39,886 bases of DNA from the IMG/VR virus record IMGVR_UViG_3300005530_000055, positions 1 through 39,886 of that record. One strand, 5' to 3'. The notes under the pieces are model-generated. The model made no database searches and had not been told where the DNA came from. It saw only the letters and a list, made by a program, of their open reading frames with translations. Positions 1 through 8,079 of the stretch are shown here, one piece after another; within the stretch, counting starts at the first letter, position 1, and each line of letters starts with the position of its first letter. The position numbers and the translations under genes were made by a program. This DNA is from a virus.

Positions 1-1595
1 CGCTGCTGCGGGAGGTTTTTAGCGGTAAGTCCCGCTGACATCAGGTAAGCAGTTCCCCCGAGGAGACCCGCAGGCCATCCGGCGATACCCGCGAGCGCTT
101 CCCCAGCTCCGGATATCCCTAGCCCGAGACCTTCCAGCATTCCCCCTGAGGCTCCCATTCCCCCGAGGGCAATCCCGCCTTTGGAGATCAGTCCCCCGAG
201 TCCCCCGACGCCTTTAAGTCCGAGCATCCGCCCGATAAGCCCTTCCCCCCCGAGCAGCGCCGGTCCCCAGCGGGACGCAGCCTCATAGGAGAGCAGTGCT
301 CCGATAACAGGTCCGGGAGTGTCGCGGGTGATTCTCGCGAGCAGCCCGGTCCCGCCCTGGACGGTGGACAGCAGATCCTGCCCGACCCCGGGGAGGTTGG
401 GCGCAACATTCAGCAGGGTGTTCCCGATATTCGCCCCGATGTCCCCGAACTGGCGGAGGTATTCGGGACCTCCTCCGAGAGCATCGGAAAGCCTCTTCCC
501 TGTTCCGCCTTTAGTGAAGTTGATCGCCATCTGGGCAAATCCCCGGTCCAGCATGCTCAGGGTGTTCGTGCCCATGTCGATGAAACCCTGACCGCCTCCG
601 CTCTGGAGGATTCCCAGGAGACTCCCTGCGATATCATACCCGGCACCCTGCGCCCTGTCCTGAGCTGTCTGCAGTGCCGTCCCGCCCCCGAGGAATTTCC
701 CTGTGGTCATATTGAAGGCATCCCCGAGGGCTTCACTCGTGGTGAAAATCGCCTTGTATCTCGGGACCATTGCCTCAATCGACTGCACTCCGACAAGGGC
801 AGCCGCACCCGCTGCGGTCAATGCAGGGACAACAGTGGCTGCAACCTCGGCGGTCATCATCCCCCAGAAGCGGACAGCATTCCAGCCTCCCCCTCGCCAG
901 GGGACAAAACTCCCGCCGCCGCCCCCGGAAGGACTGCCGGTCCCGAAAATCGTGCGAGGATTAATGCCGCCGTCACCGCCGCCGCCTGCTGCCATGCGGG
1001 CAGCCATGATGGCTGCGGCACCTCCGCCACCGCCACCCCCGCCCCCGCCTGCTGCGCTGGCAATAGCGGCATCGATGATGCCCGCGCCATCCCTGTTCTT
1101 GCCTCGTGTCGCTGCAGCAAGATAATCAGAGGTTCCCTTATGGATAGCCGCAATACTGGTAGCAGCATCGTCAGCTTCTTTCCTGACCGCTTCCAGCTTT
1201 TTACGGTAATCATCAAGGGCTCTTGAGCCTGATGCTATCGAGGTAGTAGTATCGTCATGCGTCCGACCCAGCTCCCTGACCATGATCGCCTGATCGCGGG
1301 AGGCATTCTGAAGGTTGGCATACATGTGCACTGCGTCTTTGACAGCCTCAGTATGCTCTATGACTGAAGCGGAACCCTCCCTGTTAGCCATGACCATGGA
1401 ACTCATGTCGTTCCTGAGATCAATGTTGATCTTCATCATTTCTCTCTGGGAGGCAATCATGTCATCGATGGCGGTCCTGTTTTCCTTCGCCATCTTGATA
1501 GCCGCAATGACAACCTCGTCAGCGGCTCTCGTATATCCGCTGCTGTCAGCGTCAAAACGCTGAGTTACATCAGGTAGACCGCCAGCCTTAGGCAT
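1..1595 (-). CDS. Tape measure protein, N-terminal part (3' end cut by window edge)
   Basis: The frame is open from the ATG at 1595 to the left edge, giving 531 visible residues without a stop. The start follows a near-perfect ribosome site (AGGAGGTGAATC then ATG). The first 150 residues are helical and charged. A glycine-rich linker (about residues 155-215) follows, then long hydrophobic, glycine/alanine-rich helices with many Leu-Gly-Gly steps, typical of tape measure proteins of long-tailed phages. Position directly after the tail chaperones and a gp10-like gene agrees. The protein would set tail length and pass into the cell envelope during DNA ejection. Family assignment is from composition and gene order; no specific motif is diagnostic. 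Confidence 0.85.
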   Translation of the reverse strand, partial: MPKAGGLPDVTQRFDADSSGYTRAADEVVIAAIKMAKENRTAIDDMIASQREMMKINIDLRNDMSSMVMANREGSASVIEHTEAVKDAVHMYANLQNASRDQAIMVRELGRTHDDTTTSIASGSRALDDYRKKLEAVRKEADDAATSIAAIHKGTSDYLAAATRGKNRDGAGIIDAAIASAAGGGGGGGGGGAAAIMAARMAAGGGGDGGINPRTIFGTGSPSGGGGGSFVPWRGGGWNAVRFWGMMTAEVAATVVPALTAAGAAALVGVQSIEAMVPRYKAIFTTSEALGDAFNMTTGKFLGGGTALQTAQDRAQGAGYDIAGSLLGILQSGGGQGFIDMGTNTLSMLDRGFAQMAINFTKGGTGKRLSDALGGGPEYLRQFGDIGANIGNTLLNVAPNLPGVGQDLLSTVQGGTGLLARITRDTPGPVIGALLSYEAASRWGPALLGGEGLIGRMLGLKGVGGLGGLISKGGIALGGMGASGGMLEGLGLGISGAGEALAGIAGWPAGLLGGTAYLMSAGLTAKNLPQQ

Positions 1596-1609
1596 GATTC
1601 ACCTCCTTT

Positions 1610-2092
1610 TTACGGGTCGTACGGCTCGAATGCTTTGATACCGTGATCACGCAGTGATCCGTCGTCAACGGACTCATCTACGGTCGGTTCGAGGAATGGA
1701 TGCTCAGGGGATTCGAGGAACGTGTGATACCAGGCTCCCCCGGAGTCACGCCACTGGAGGAATTTCTTTCCCACCGGCTCGATGGTGCACCCGTATTCAA
1801 GAATCCGGGAGTAGTCAACCCGGTTTCCCACCCACGCGGATGCTTTCCCTCCGCTCCCGTACGAGGGCTTGTAGAACATCCCCCGGGCGAGCTTCCCGGT
1901 ACCACGCGCAGGAGGCTCCCCCGGGCGAGTACGGTGCCATGCGCCTGATCCGTGGCTTGATCTGGTCAGGGTGTCTTTCGCGGTACGTTCGGAGATGAAT
2001 TTCGCCATTGCGGTAGCGGCGGCAGCGGCACCCCCGTGCGTTCCGGCAGCAATCGCCTTCCAGACATCTATGTTTTCCTCGAAAGAAGCCAC
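1610..2092 (-). CDS. HK97 gp10-like minor tail / head-tail joining protein (tentative)
   Basis: 160 residues from a GTG at 2092, starting three bases after the stop of the upstream glycosyltransferase and ending 15 bases before the tape measure start. It opens with a helical, alanine-rich segment, then a basic stretch and a C-terminal part with EYGCTIEPVGKKFLQWRDS and a PEHPFLEPTVDE segment. A C-terminal H-P-x-L-x-P-(A/T) motif is typical of HK97-gp10-like neck and tail-completion proteins, and I base the call on that. Such proteins normally sit in the neck module; here the gene is next to the tape measure gene, so a minor tail role is also possible. The ribosome site is weak, suggesting coupling to the gene upstream. 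Confidence 0.55.
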   Translation of the reverse strand: MASFEENIDVWKAIAAGTHGGAAAAATAMAKFISERTAKDTLTRSSHGSGAWHRTRPGEPPARGTGKLARGMFYKPSYGSGGKASAWVGNRVDYSRILEYGCTIEPVGKKFLQWRDSGGAWYHTFLESPEHPFLEPTVDESVDDGSLRDHGIKAFEPYDP

Positions 2093-2094
2093 AC

Positions 2095-3228
2095 TTACCG
2101 ATTAGCCATCCTCTGAGCCAGCTCCGCGACAGCTGGTCCCATGTATTTCTCCGCGACATTATCAATACTATATGTTTCCGCGAATTCCCGCAGCTGCTTG
2201 CGGTCAATGTCACGGTTATCGTACGACTCGGTGAAGGCGTCAACCATTTGCTGAATATCAGGGCGGATCCACCAGCCTTTATGGACGCCATTCCAGAACG
2301 GGGTCCCGTCTATCTGGATCCCGTACGGGTTGAGTTCTTCCATGGAGGATGCCTTCGTGGTGATCACCGGGGTTCCGCAGGCTTGCGCCTCCATGATAGG
2401 GAGACCGAACCCTTCCGCGTACGTGCATGCCGCGAGCACGTCGATCGCGTGATACCAGTCTGCGAGTTCTTTCTGTGACACCATTCCCGCGTGATAGTGA
2501 TACTGGTCAGTAACCCGTATCCTGTCGGTGATCCCGAGGGATTCCGCGAGGAATTCCAGATCCTGACCTCCCTCGCTGTGAACCCCTGCGTGAACCGCGA
2601 GGATGGCATCCGGGTGATCAGTGAGGAACTTCGCGAAAGCCAGGAACATCTCCGGGGCTGCCTTACGTACCGCATCGTTGTTCGCGGCATTGACCCCTAT
2701 AACGAACTCATCCTGCCGCAGACCGAACTTCTCCCGGATGGCTACCTTATCACCTCCCGGGGCATAAAGGTCCGTGTCGATCCCGTGAGGGACATACAGG
2801 GGGTTAAGCCCGGCGTCGGTGAACCTGTCCTTCCCGAAAAGGCTCATCGCGATCACCTCATCCCCGGTGGCATCCACGATGCTCTTGTCCGCAGCGGACA
2901 TGGGACGGCAATCACACGGGAGCCAGTGAGCTACCGGGAGTTCCCGCAGGAGATTCGGGTCCATCACCCAGATATCCCCGAGAGTGATTATGATATCGGG
3001 GTTGAGGGCTTTCGCGTGCTCATAGAGACTGGCAGAGCAGTACGCGTGCCCGAATCCGGGGAGCACGGGGATTCCGTGCCATTCTGTCGGGCTACCGCTC
3101 AGTCCCCAGTAGGAGCTGATCGCGACCTCGTGACCCATTTCGATCAGTTTCCGTGTCCAGATTGCGGTCTGGTTCCCGTAACCCGAGGGAGCCCAGGGTG
3201 CGGTGGAATGCCAGAGAATAGAACTCAC
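2095..3228 (-). CDS. GT4-type glycosyltransferase (copy 1)
   Basis: 377 residues from a GTG at 3228 (AAGGAAG upstream). The GT-B fold pattern is clear: an N-terminal half beginning SSILWHSTAPWAPSGYG with a nucleotide-binding style start, and a C-terminal half containing the family signature YAEGFGLPIMEAQACGTPV, where the two Glu in the EGFGLPIMEA segment contact the sugar nucleotide in the GT4 family. It probably transfers a hexose from a nucleotide sugar in the cytoplasm. It is a paralogue of the product at 34887-36038 (ILWHS start, EGFGxPxxEAQACG core). The location, wedged between tail chaperones and tape measure gene, is unusual and suggests insertion as a moron whose target may be a tail protein (inference). 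Confidence 0.9.
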   Translation of the reverse strand: MSSILWHSTAPWAPSGYGNQTAIWTRKLIEMGHEVAISSYWGLSGSPTEWHGIPVLPGFGHAYCSASLYEHAKALNPDIIITLGDIWVMDPNLLRELPVAHWLPCDCRPMSAADKSIVDATGDEVIAMSLFGKDRFTDAGLNPLYVPHGIDTDLYAPGGDKVAIREKFGLRQDEFVIGVNAANNDAVRKAAPEMFLAFAKFLTDHPDAILAVHAGVHSEGGQDLEFLAESLGITDRIRVTDQYHYHAGMVSQKELADWYHAIDVLAACTYAEGFGLPIMEAQACGTPVITTKASSMEELNPYGIQIDGTPFWNGVHKGWWIRPDIQQMVDAFTESYDNRDIDRKQLREFAETYSIDNVAEKYMGPAVAELAQRMANR

Positions 3229-3248
3229 GTGCGGCTTCTTCCTTTTAG

Positions 3249-3838
3249 TTATTCGTCTTTCGGGGCAAGCTGAACTGCCGCCCTGCCTTTCGCTTCCATG
3301 GTGAGCGGAAGCCAGTGTGCCTGCTCCAGGGTCAGTTCATCGACCTGCTGAGGGGTCCAGCGGAAATTATCCGCGAACCAGTGATAAGTCCACATAACGT
3401 CAGGAAAACCTTCCGGGCTTTCCGGGGCGAACTTCTGATCATGCCCGTTCGCGGAGAATATGAAAATCTGCGTTAGTCGCTGGACGGCTTTTTTGGGTCT
3501 GCCGCACCTACGGCACCGCGACCGGCGATCTTATCCATGAGAGGCTGCACAGCTTCTTCCAGGGCTGCGTAATCGTCCAGGTCCATCTGATCCCCGATGA
3601 TCACGTCAGCAGCCGCGAAATGATTCTGGGCTGGCACCGGGACCGGATAGGACCAGCTGGTGATGATCCTCCCGAGCAGGGCGTTCCGCATGTCATTCTG
3701 CATCGCGAGGAAACTAGTCGAGTTTCCTTCCTCGCGGATGTCAACTTTCGCTACTTCCTGTACTGCGAACCGGTCGATAACTTTCAGCTGGTCCCTGTAT
3801 TCTACCCACGCTCCGCTAGGAAGCTCGATACGAGGCAT
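3249..3838 (-). CDS. Tail assembly chaperone, -1 frameshift fusion product
   Basis: A second open frame follows the shorter chaperone. Reading the zero frame to the Lys-Lys codons at 3493-3488 and slipping back one base gives 117 + 79 = 196 residues, ending at a TAA at 3249-3251. The extension has residues AVQRLTQIF at the joint, then a W-rich segment with MWTYHWFADNFRWTPQQVDE and EAKGRAAVQ, resembling the second tail chaperones of actinophages. It has no convincing start codon of its own and joins exactly in the -1 phase. By analogy with lambda gpG/gpGT, both products would load onto the tape measure protein during tail assembly. Gene order (major tail protein, chaperones, tape measure) supports this, with one glycosyltransferase gene inserted. 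Confidence 0.85.
3473..3838 (-). CDS. Tail assembly chaperone, zero-frame product
   Basis: 121 residues from an ATG at 3838 behind AAGGAGACGCG. The protein is acidic in its second half (IIGDQMDLDDYAALEEAVQ) and small, as expected for the G-type chaperone between major tail and tape measure genes. Its last four codons are read only by ribosomes that do not shift. An intrinsic terminator lies just upstream (3864-3907), so expression needs read-through from the tail gene or a promoter I did not find. Identification rests on synteny plus the slippery site, not on a sequence motif. Confidence 0.85.
   Translation of the reverse strand: MPRIELPSGAWVEYRDQLKVIDRFAVQEVAKVDIREEGNSTSFLAMQNDMRNALLGRIITSWSYPVPVPAQNHFAAADVIIGDQMDLDDYAALEEAVQPLMDKIAGRGAVGAADPKKPSSD
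3488..3497 (-). promoter_or_regulatory. Programmed -1 ribosomal frameshift site
   Basis: On the minus strand the zero-frame codons are CCA AAA AAG preceded by C. This places two overlapping slippery heptamers, C-CCA-AAA and A-AAA-AAG, seven codons from the end of the short chaperone frame, exactly where the downstream chaperone frame must be entered. A-AAA-AAG is the classic efficient bacterial -1 site. I did not identify a definite stimulatory pseudoknot downstream. Confidence 0.85.
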
Positions 3839-3863
3839 TCGCGTCTCCTTGATTGGTTGTTAC

Positions 3864-3907
3864 AAGAAAAAGGGCAGCAGCAAGAAAGAAATCCTGCTGC
3901 TGCCCTT
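3864..3907 (-). terminator. Intrinsic terminator after the major tail protein gene
   Basis: A perfect 13-bp stem (3870-3882 with 3895-3907; arm AAGGGCAGCAGCA), 12-base loop, followed on the minus strand by TTTCTT. It sits 15 bases after the major tail protein stop and ends the highly expressed part of the structural operon before the chaperones. Confidence 0.85.
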
Positions 3908-3921
3908 CTGTGAAAAAACTG

Positions 3922-5274
3922 CTAGTACGTGGGAGTGCTGTTAATCAGGGTGACCGTCCCCGGTCCGAGTCCTCCCGAGCCCCCGATGTCCGTCGAGTTG
4001 GCGACACCTTCGAAACTGTTTCCGTATCCGATGAGCAGCTTATTCCGCATGATCTTCGACTTAACGTTTGCCACCTGGTTCGCGTTGAACGTGAGGGTGA
4101 AAGGCGTTCCCGCGTTGGGGATGCCCGCGTTGGTCACCGAGATGCTCATCGGAGCCTGCGCGTTGAGCAGCATCAGGTCCAGCGGAGCCTCAGAGTTCGT
4201 GGGATCCCACTGGATACTCCCGTCCATTGTCAGCGGTCCGCGACCGATAATGAACGGCTGCTGCGTTCCCGCGACAATCCAGTACACCTGGGTTGCACGC
4301 TTGAAGCTGACATCAAACTCCCCGATACCTGAGTAAGCTCCCGTGCTGCTTACAGTGTTACCCGCGACGACAACCGTGGAGTTCCAGTTGGGGATAGGGC
4401 GGGAGTTTGTCGTGGTATTAGTTACCGCGTTAGTCGCGACAGTGGAAATCCACGAATCACCCATCATCTTGATGTTCAGCAGCTGCTCCGCGTTCCCGGA
4501 GAAGTCCAGCGACTTAAGTACCCCGGAGGGGTACTGCCGAGCCCCGAAAGTGTTCGTCGGGGCAGTCCCGTAAGTAGCGCTCGTGAATACGTTGACTATG
4601 TTGGTTACATCCGTGAATGTGTGAGTCGGAGGCTGTGCGCCGTACGCTCCCCCGTATCCCAGGGGAGTGTTCAGTGCCGCGAAACGGTGGGTGAATGTGG
4701 TACCGGCACAGAAACTGAACACGGTGTTTCCTGCCGCAAGACCCGAGTTGTGAGCGAAACGCAGCGGGGTGTTCGCGAACCCGATAGTGGATGCGGCAGT
4801 GTTGCTGATGATCACCACTTCGTTAAGATACGAAGCGGGTGTGTTAGTGGTGAGCGCAGTTCCCAGCTGGATAGCAGCACCCACGGTGAACTGCGAGGGA
4901 ACAGCGCTCACAGTGGCGACTGTCGCCCCTACCGCCAGCGAGCTGGAAACCGTCGTCGGGTTGGACACCGAGTTGCAGGTGGTGGAAAGGTCCCCGAAAA
5001 CGTTGTCAAAGAAATATCCGTGGGAATCCAGGAAGTTAGGTCCCCCGAAAGAGAACGTACCCTGGTTAACCCCGATAGTCTTGTAAAACAAGTCCGTCAT
5101 GCTTCCCCTGATGGCTTTATCATCAAGGAAATGCGGGGTGTCTTCTGGCTCGAATGAATTCTGATCCAGCGGGTGCGTGATAACCGGGTTTACCGGGGTG
5201 CCCGCTGTCAGTTCACGGGCAATCCCCAGCCAGGACAGGACGCCAGGGTACACGTTCGGTGTGCCAAGAGCCAC
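3922..5274 (-). CDS. Major tail tube protein
   Basis: 450 residues from a GTG at 5274 (AAGGAG TTGT GTG). The protein is rich in Thr, Asn, Ser and Gly with alternating hydrophobic strands, opens with ALGTPNVYPGVLSWLGIARE and carries an Ig-like insertion around residues 95-180 (strand-rich, VSSSLAVGATVATVSAVPS). Size and position between the tail terminator candidate and the chaperones fit the tail tube subunit that polymerises into the tail shaft. It has a dedicated terminator downstream, which fits high expression. The extra beta domain would project from the tube surface and is a plausible glycosylation target (inference). Confidence 0.8.
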   Translation of the reverse strand: MALGTPNVYPGVLSWLGIARELTAGTPVNPVITHPLDQNSFEPEDTPHFLDDKAIRGSMTDLFYKTIGVNQGTFSFGGPNFLDSHGYFFDNVFGDLSTTCNSVSNPTTVSSSLAVGATVATVSAVPSQFTVGAAIQLGTALTTNTPASYLNEVVIISNTAASTIGFANTPLRFAHNSGLAAGNTVFSFCAGTTFTHRFAALNTPLGYGGAYGAQPPTHTFTDVTNIVNVFTSATYGTAPTNTFGARQYPSGVLKSLDFSGNAEQLLNIKMMGDSWISTVATNAVTNTTTNSRPIPNWNSTVVVAGNTVSSTGAYSGIGEFDVSFKRATQVYWIVAGTQQPFIIGRGPLTMDGSIQWDPTNSEAPLDLMLLNAQAPMSISVTNAGIPNAGTPFTLTFNANQVANVKSKIMRNKLLIGYGNSFEGVANSTDIGGSGGLGPGTVTLINSTPTY

Positions 5275-5302
5275 ACAACTCCTTCTGCCCTGTTAGTGGG
5301 CT

Positions 5303-5818
5303 CTATGCGTTAAACAGTTCCCAGATAGAAACATTAACCAGAGCGTCATATCTTTTACGCCGCTGGTCAGCGAGAGATTCGATACCGGTCCGGTATGTCA
5401 TCTGCTCTCCGGTATTGTAGATCGTGGAAGTCAGGTTCGTGTTCGGGTCAGTGATGTACGCGGGATTCGGGAGGGAAAACCTCAGCGCGAACATTACCGC
5501 GTCCACCATTCCCGGGAAAATCGGGTCCTGCTGCGTACCCGAGCCCCCGGAGGTCCATGTCATGTAAATATCAGTGCGGTGCAGGATTCCCTTCGTGCCC
5601 GAGGAGGTTCCCACCCCTGTATTCCGGGGGATCGTCCCCCCCAGCTCACTTGAACGATTCTCGTCCCCGTCCGAAGGCCATATGTAAATGGCAGGGATTG
5701 ATGTCTGGATCCTCGGGTCAGGAGGGGTAATGAAAGCCTGCGCGTCAGGGATCCCGTACGGCATAGGGAGACCGTCAAGGAGGGACACAAGGAAAGACTG
5801 AACCGCGACAATTGACAT
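5303..5818 (-). CDS. Tail terminator / neck protein (tentative)
   Basis: 171 residues from an ATG at 5818 behind AGGTGAACC. Its features are a short amphipathic N-terminus (SIVAVQSFLVSLLDGLPM), several PxP turns, a central segment with IPAIYIWPSDGDE and an end with RRKRYDALVNVSIWELFNA. It lies immediately upstream of the major tail protein, the usual slot for the tail terminator that caps the tube at the neck. No residue-level motif confirms the family, so the call rests mainly on gene order and size. Confidence 0.6.
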   Translation of the reverse strand: MSIVAVQSFLVSLLDGLPMPYGIPDAQAFITPPDPRIQTSIPAIYIWPSDGDENRSSELGGTIPRNTGVGTSSGTKGILHRTDIYMTWTSGGSGTQQDPIFPGMVDAVMFALRFSLPNPAYITDPNTNLTSTIYNTGEQMTYRTGIESLADQRRKRYDALVNVSIWELFNA

Positions 5819-5858
5819 GGTTCACCTGTATCCCTTTATATTAGCACGAATAAGAAAA

Positions 5859-6029
5859 CTAGCTAGCGCGACGCGCTTTCTGCGCACGCTGCGGAGCCTG
5901 CGCCCTGCCATTCCCGTTCGCACCCTGGGTAGAGGAGAAATACACCTGCGAGACAACACCCTGCCTGCGTGCCCGGGTATGAGCGCGCCTGCGGCAGCGT
6001 ACCGCCTGTGATCTGCGTGTCTGCATCAT
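5859..6029 (-). CDS. Small Arg-rich head/neck protein, 56 aa
   Basis: An ATG at 6029 shares its A with the TAA of the connector gene (TAATG), so translation is coupled. The 56-residue product starts MMQTRRSQAVRCRRRAHTR and ends with AQKARRAS; about a quarter of the residues are Arg or Lys. The central YFSSTQGANGNGRAQ segment is flexible. The tight coupling and clean coding frame make it real. The strong positive charge suggests contact with DNA or with acidic virion surfaces at the head-tail joint, but the function is not recognised. Confidence 0.75.
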   Translation of the reverse strand: MMQTRRSQAVRCRRRAHTRARRQGVVSQVYFSSTQGANGNGRAQAPQRAQKARRAS

Positions 6030-7015
6030 TAGACAGTCCTCCGGTATGGTGAGCAGAGAAGCTCAGCCTCAGTATTCAATCCCACGATATCCCCGCCAGT
6101 TCCCTGTGAATGTCCCCCGATGTCATGAATCGTCGTTGAGGTGGCACCACGGGTAAGAGCTTCAGCTGTCGCGAACAGGATGCAGGCTTCCTCGATCGCG
6201 GCAGGGAGGGTGCTGACGATAATCCCCGCCTGATGCGGATATGCGAGCGGTTCGGCAAGAGTCAGGATGCCCGGACCTGTACTTGCGGAGGCGGCGGTTA
6301 CCCGGACGGCTTCCTGCTGTCCCGCGTCTTTGATGATCCCGGTAGCTCCGGTGTATGTCCCGAAATAGTTGGTGATCGCCCATCCGGTGCAGTCATCTAC
6401 GGGGAGCGTCGTGGAACCTGCGTCTATGAATTCATCGATCTCTGCGTGAGGCCACCCGTTAATATAGGTGGTTTTGACAGCCCATCCGTTACGCCCGTAC
6501 TGCCAGTTAATATAGCCAGGAGCTACCAGGATTGCCTGAGAACCCTGAGCGGTGCCCCCGGGTGATGTACTCCCGTACAGTCCGATGGGAGGCTGCTCAG
6601 GCTCGTAGAGTCCTGTGGGGAGGGAGGTCCACTGTCGAGGCCACAAGTTGTTGGGGCAGGTTTCGACGTTCAGCACTTCCAGTACAGGCCACCGGGAGAG
6701 GATGATGCGGGAGTTGAACCCGGAAAGCCCCCAGTAGGGACTTGCGGACTGTCCTCCAGCTCCGGGACCGGAGGTGATGCGGAAGTCAGGTCCGTGCAGC
6801 AGCTCGACATCCATGGTGGCACGGAGAACCTGGTTGCAGTAATTGTCCACTTTCGAGGTTGCCCTCGCGCACATATTCCAGATTTCAGCCTGCGTCTGGG
6901 CAGGGGTGGCGTCATCCCAGGGAGTTATCGAGGTCCAGTCAATCCCTGTGGGTGCCTGCTGGAGTGTCACAGCGGAAATATAAGGAGCAAGCCCCCTGGA
7001 GATGGGTGATGCCAT
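6029..7015 (-). CDS. Head-tail connector (adaptor) protein
   Basis: 328 residues from an ATG at 7015, chosen over the TTG one codon earlier because GGAGGG lies seven bases upstream of the ATG. The N-terminal third has helices with WDDATPAQTQAEIWNMCARA and VDNYCNQVLRATMDVE, resembling the helical adaptor fold of phage head-tail connectors (HK97 gp6 type), here extended by a large Gly/Pro/Trp-rich beta domain. The C-terminus returns to helices (EEACILFATAEALTRG). The protein would bind the portal and prepare the neck for tail attachment. Position downstream of the capsid genes and upstream of the tail genes agrees. At about 330 residues it is larger than classical adaptors. Confidence 0.7.
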   Translation of the reverse strand: MASPISRGLAPYISAVTLQQAPTGIDWTSITPWDDATPAQTQAEIWNMCARATSKVDNYCNQVLRATMDVELLHGPDFRITSGPGAGGQSASPYWGLSGFNSRIILSRWPVLEVLNVETCPNNLWPRQWTSLPTGLYEPEQPPIGLYGSTSPGGTAQGSQAILVAPGYINWQYGRNGWAVKTTYINGWPHAEIDEFIDAGSTTLPVDDCTGWAITNYFGTYTGATGIIKDAGQQEAVRVTAASASTGPGILTLAEPLAYPHQAGIIVSTLPAAIEEACILFATAEALTRGATSTTIHDIGGHSQGTGGDIVGLNTEAELLCSPYRRTV

Positions 7016-7058
7016 CAAAACACCCTCCCCTGATAGTCCTGTTGTTTAAGGATAGCGT

Positions 7059-7181
7059 TTAGCTGCTGTCTTCGGAAGTGTTCTCGTCTTCTTGTTCTTC
7101 TTTAAGCCACTTCTCGATCAGTCTCTCCCGGGTTTTCCCTGTGATCAGGTGACCCATCACGGAGTCCACTATCTGCGCCAT
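7059..7181 (-). CDS. Small acidic-tailed protein, 40 aa
   Basis: An ATG at 7181 follows AGAGGAGAACC, a strong ribosome site located inside the 3' part of the zinc protein gene. The product begins MAQIVDSVMGHLITGKTRE and ends in a run of Glu, Asp and Ser (EEQEDENTSEDSS). It has the look of a genuine mini-protein: an amphipathic helix followed by an acidic tail. It overlaps the upstream gene by 80 bases in another frame. Function is unknown; a small assembly factor or an interaction partner for the basic 56-mer downstream are guesses only. Confidence 0.65.
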   Translation of the reverse strand: MAQIVDSVMGHLITGKTRERLIEKWLKEEQEDENTSEDSS

Positions 7182-7392
7182 GGTTCTCCTCTGGCAGTTC
7201 GATCCGTACGTCGCTTTTCTTGCCTAGTCTCTCGCACTTGTAGCAGAGATAATAATCCCCCTGCCATCTCGCGTGCTTCAGGCAGATATCGCCGCGACAT
7301 GACTCGCATTGCGCGATAGGAGCAGCACTCCGGGCTGAGCGTCCGCGACGGGGACCGCCGCATTTGATGCACAACCCGGGTGCTCTGCTCAA
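7102..7392 (-). CDS. Zinc-finger protein, 96 aa
   Basis: Starts at a TTG at 7392 with AGGAG five bases upstream. Residues 8-52 hold three CxxC pairs and a histidine (CIKCGG, CESCRGDICLKHARW, CYKCERLGK), a compact treble-clef or LIM/B-box-like zinc site. The C-terminal 30 residues are hydrophilic and overlap the next gene. It probably binds nucleic acid or a protein partner in the cytoplasm. It is the third of three consecutive zinc-binding products between the capsid/sugar block and the connector. The family is not recognised beyond the cysteine pattern. Confidence 0.7.
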   Translation of the reverse strand: MSRAPGLCIKCGGPRRGRSARSAAPIAQCESCRGDICLKHARWQGDYYLCYKCERLGKKSDVRIELPEENHGADSGLRDGSPDHRENPGETDREVA

Positions 7393-7400
7393 TAGGACTC

Positions 7401-8063
7401 CTATGTAGTAAGCCTTGCGATAAGCTCGTCTTTCTTGCCTTTATCGGAAAGACCCGCCTCGCGGCATCTAGCTTTCAGGGTCGCGATATGCAACCTGTTC
7501 AGGGGAATATCATCCACGGTCGCGGTGATTTCCTTCTGCTCGTTCATGGAGATTCCGCATTCACCGCAGAACTTGACGCCAGCGGTATTGTCATGCCCAG
7601 CAGGGCAGATGACACTCCCGTGAATCACCGCATCGTTCAGTCCGGACTTCTGCAGGAAGAACAGGACATCGGGGCGGGTGGTAACGTCAATCCCTGCGGA
7701 TTTCAGTGCGATCAGGGATTCAAGGGCTTTCAGCTGCTGTTCTCCGCGTTCCTTGATGACGTGATTGACCTGGATTTCATCAGGAGTCAGCGGGACAGTA
7801 TCAGGGGTACTCGACCACATCGGGTCCGCGTCGGGGACGCGTTCCTGTCTTGAGGGAATACCGGCTTCCTTGTTCCCGGGGATTGTCCGCAAGACTTTCG
7901 GCTTGCGATCCCCTTTCAGGTGCCCCTCGCAAAGGGGGCAGGTAAGCTTGAATTCTTCACTGGGGGCTCCGTTACGCACGGGTCGGGAATGCGTTTCGCC
8001 GCACCCTCCGGACGTAACCGGAATAGAGACGGAACATACGTCTCTGCGGGCATAAAGAACCAC
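7401..8063 (-). CDS. Zinc-ribbon protein with C-terminal SAP-like domain
   Basis: 220 residues from a GTG at 8063 (AAAGGTGA upstream). Three regions are visible: an N-terminal cysteine site (C9, C21 and the CPLC pair near residue 42), a central charged helix (HVIKERGEQQLKALESL), a second ribbon (CPAGHDNTAGVKFCGECG), and a terminal LHIATLKARCREAGLSDKGK with DELIARL. The last matches the SAP helix-turn-helix pattern (LKxxCxxxGLxxxGxKxELIxRL) found in DNA-binding proteins. A DNA-associated role in the head, or in late regulation, is inferred. Such a gene between capsid and connector is not a standard structural component. Confidence 0.7.
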   Translation of the reverse strand: MVLYARRDVCSVSIPVTSGGCGETHSRPVRNGAPSEEFKLTCPLCEGHLKGDRKPKVLRTIPGNKEAGIPSRQERVPDADPMWSSTPDTVPLTPDEIQVNHVIKERGEQQLKALESLIALKSAGIDVTTRPDVLFFLQKSGLNDAVIHGSVICPAGHDNTAGVKFCGECGISMNEQKEITATVDDIPLNRLHIATLKARCREAGLSDKGKKDELIARLTT

Positions 8064-8079
8064 GTTAAATCACCTTTCA

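Noticed and set aside
703-1125. Proline-run plus-strand frame
   Set aside because: Complement of the glycine-rich linker in the tape measure gene.
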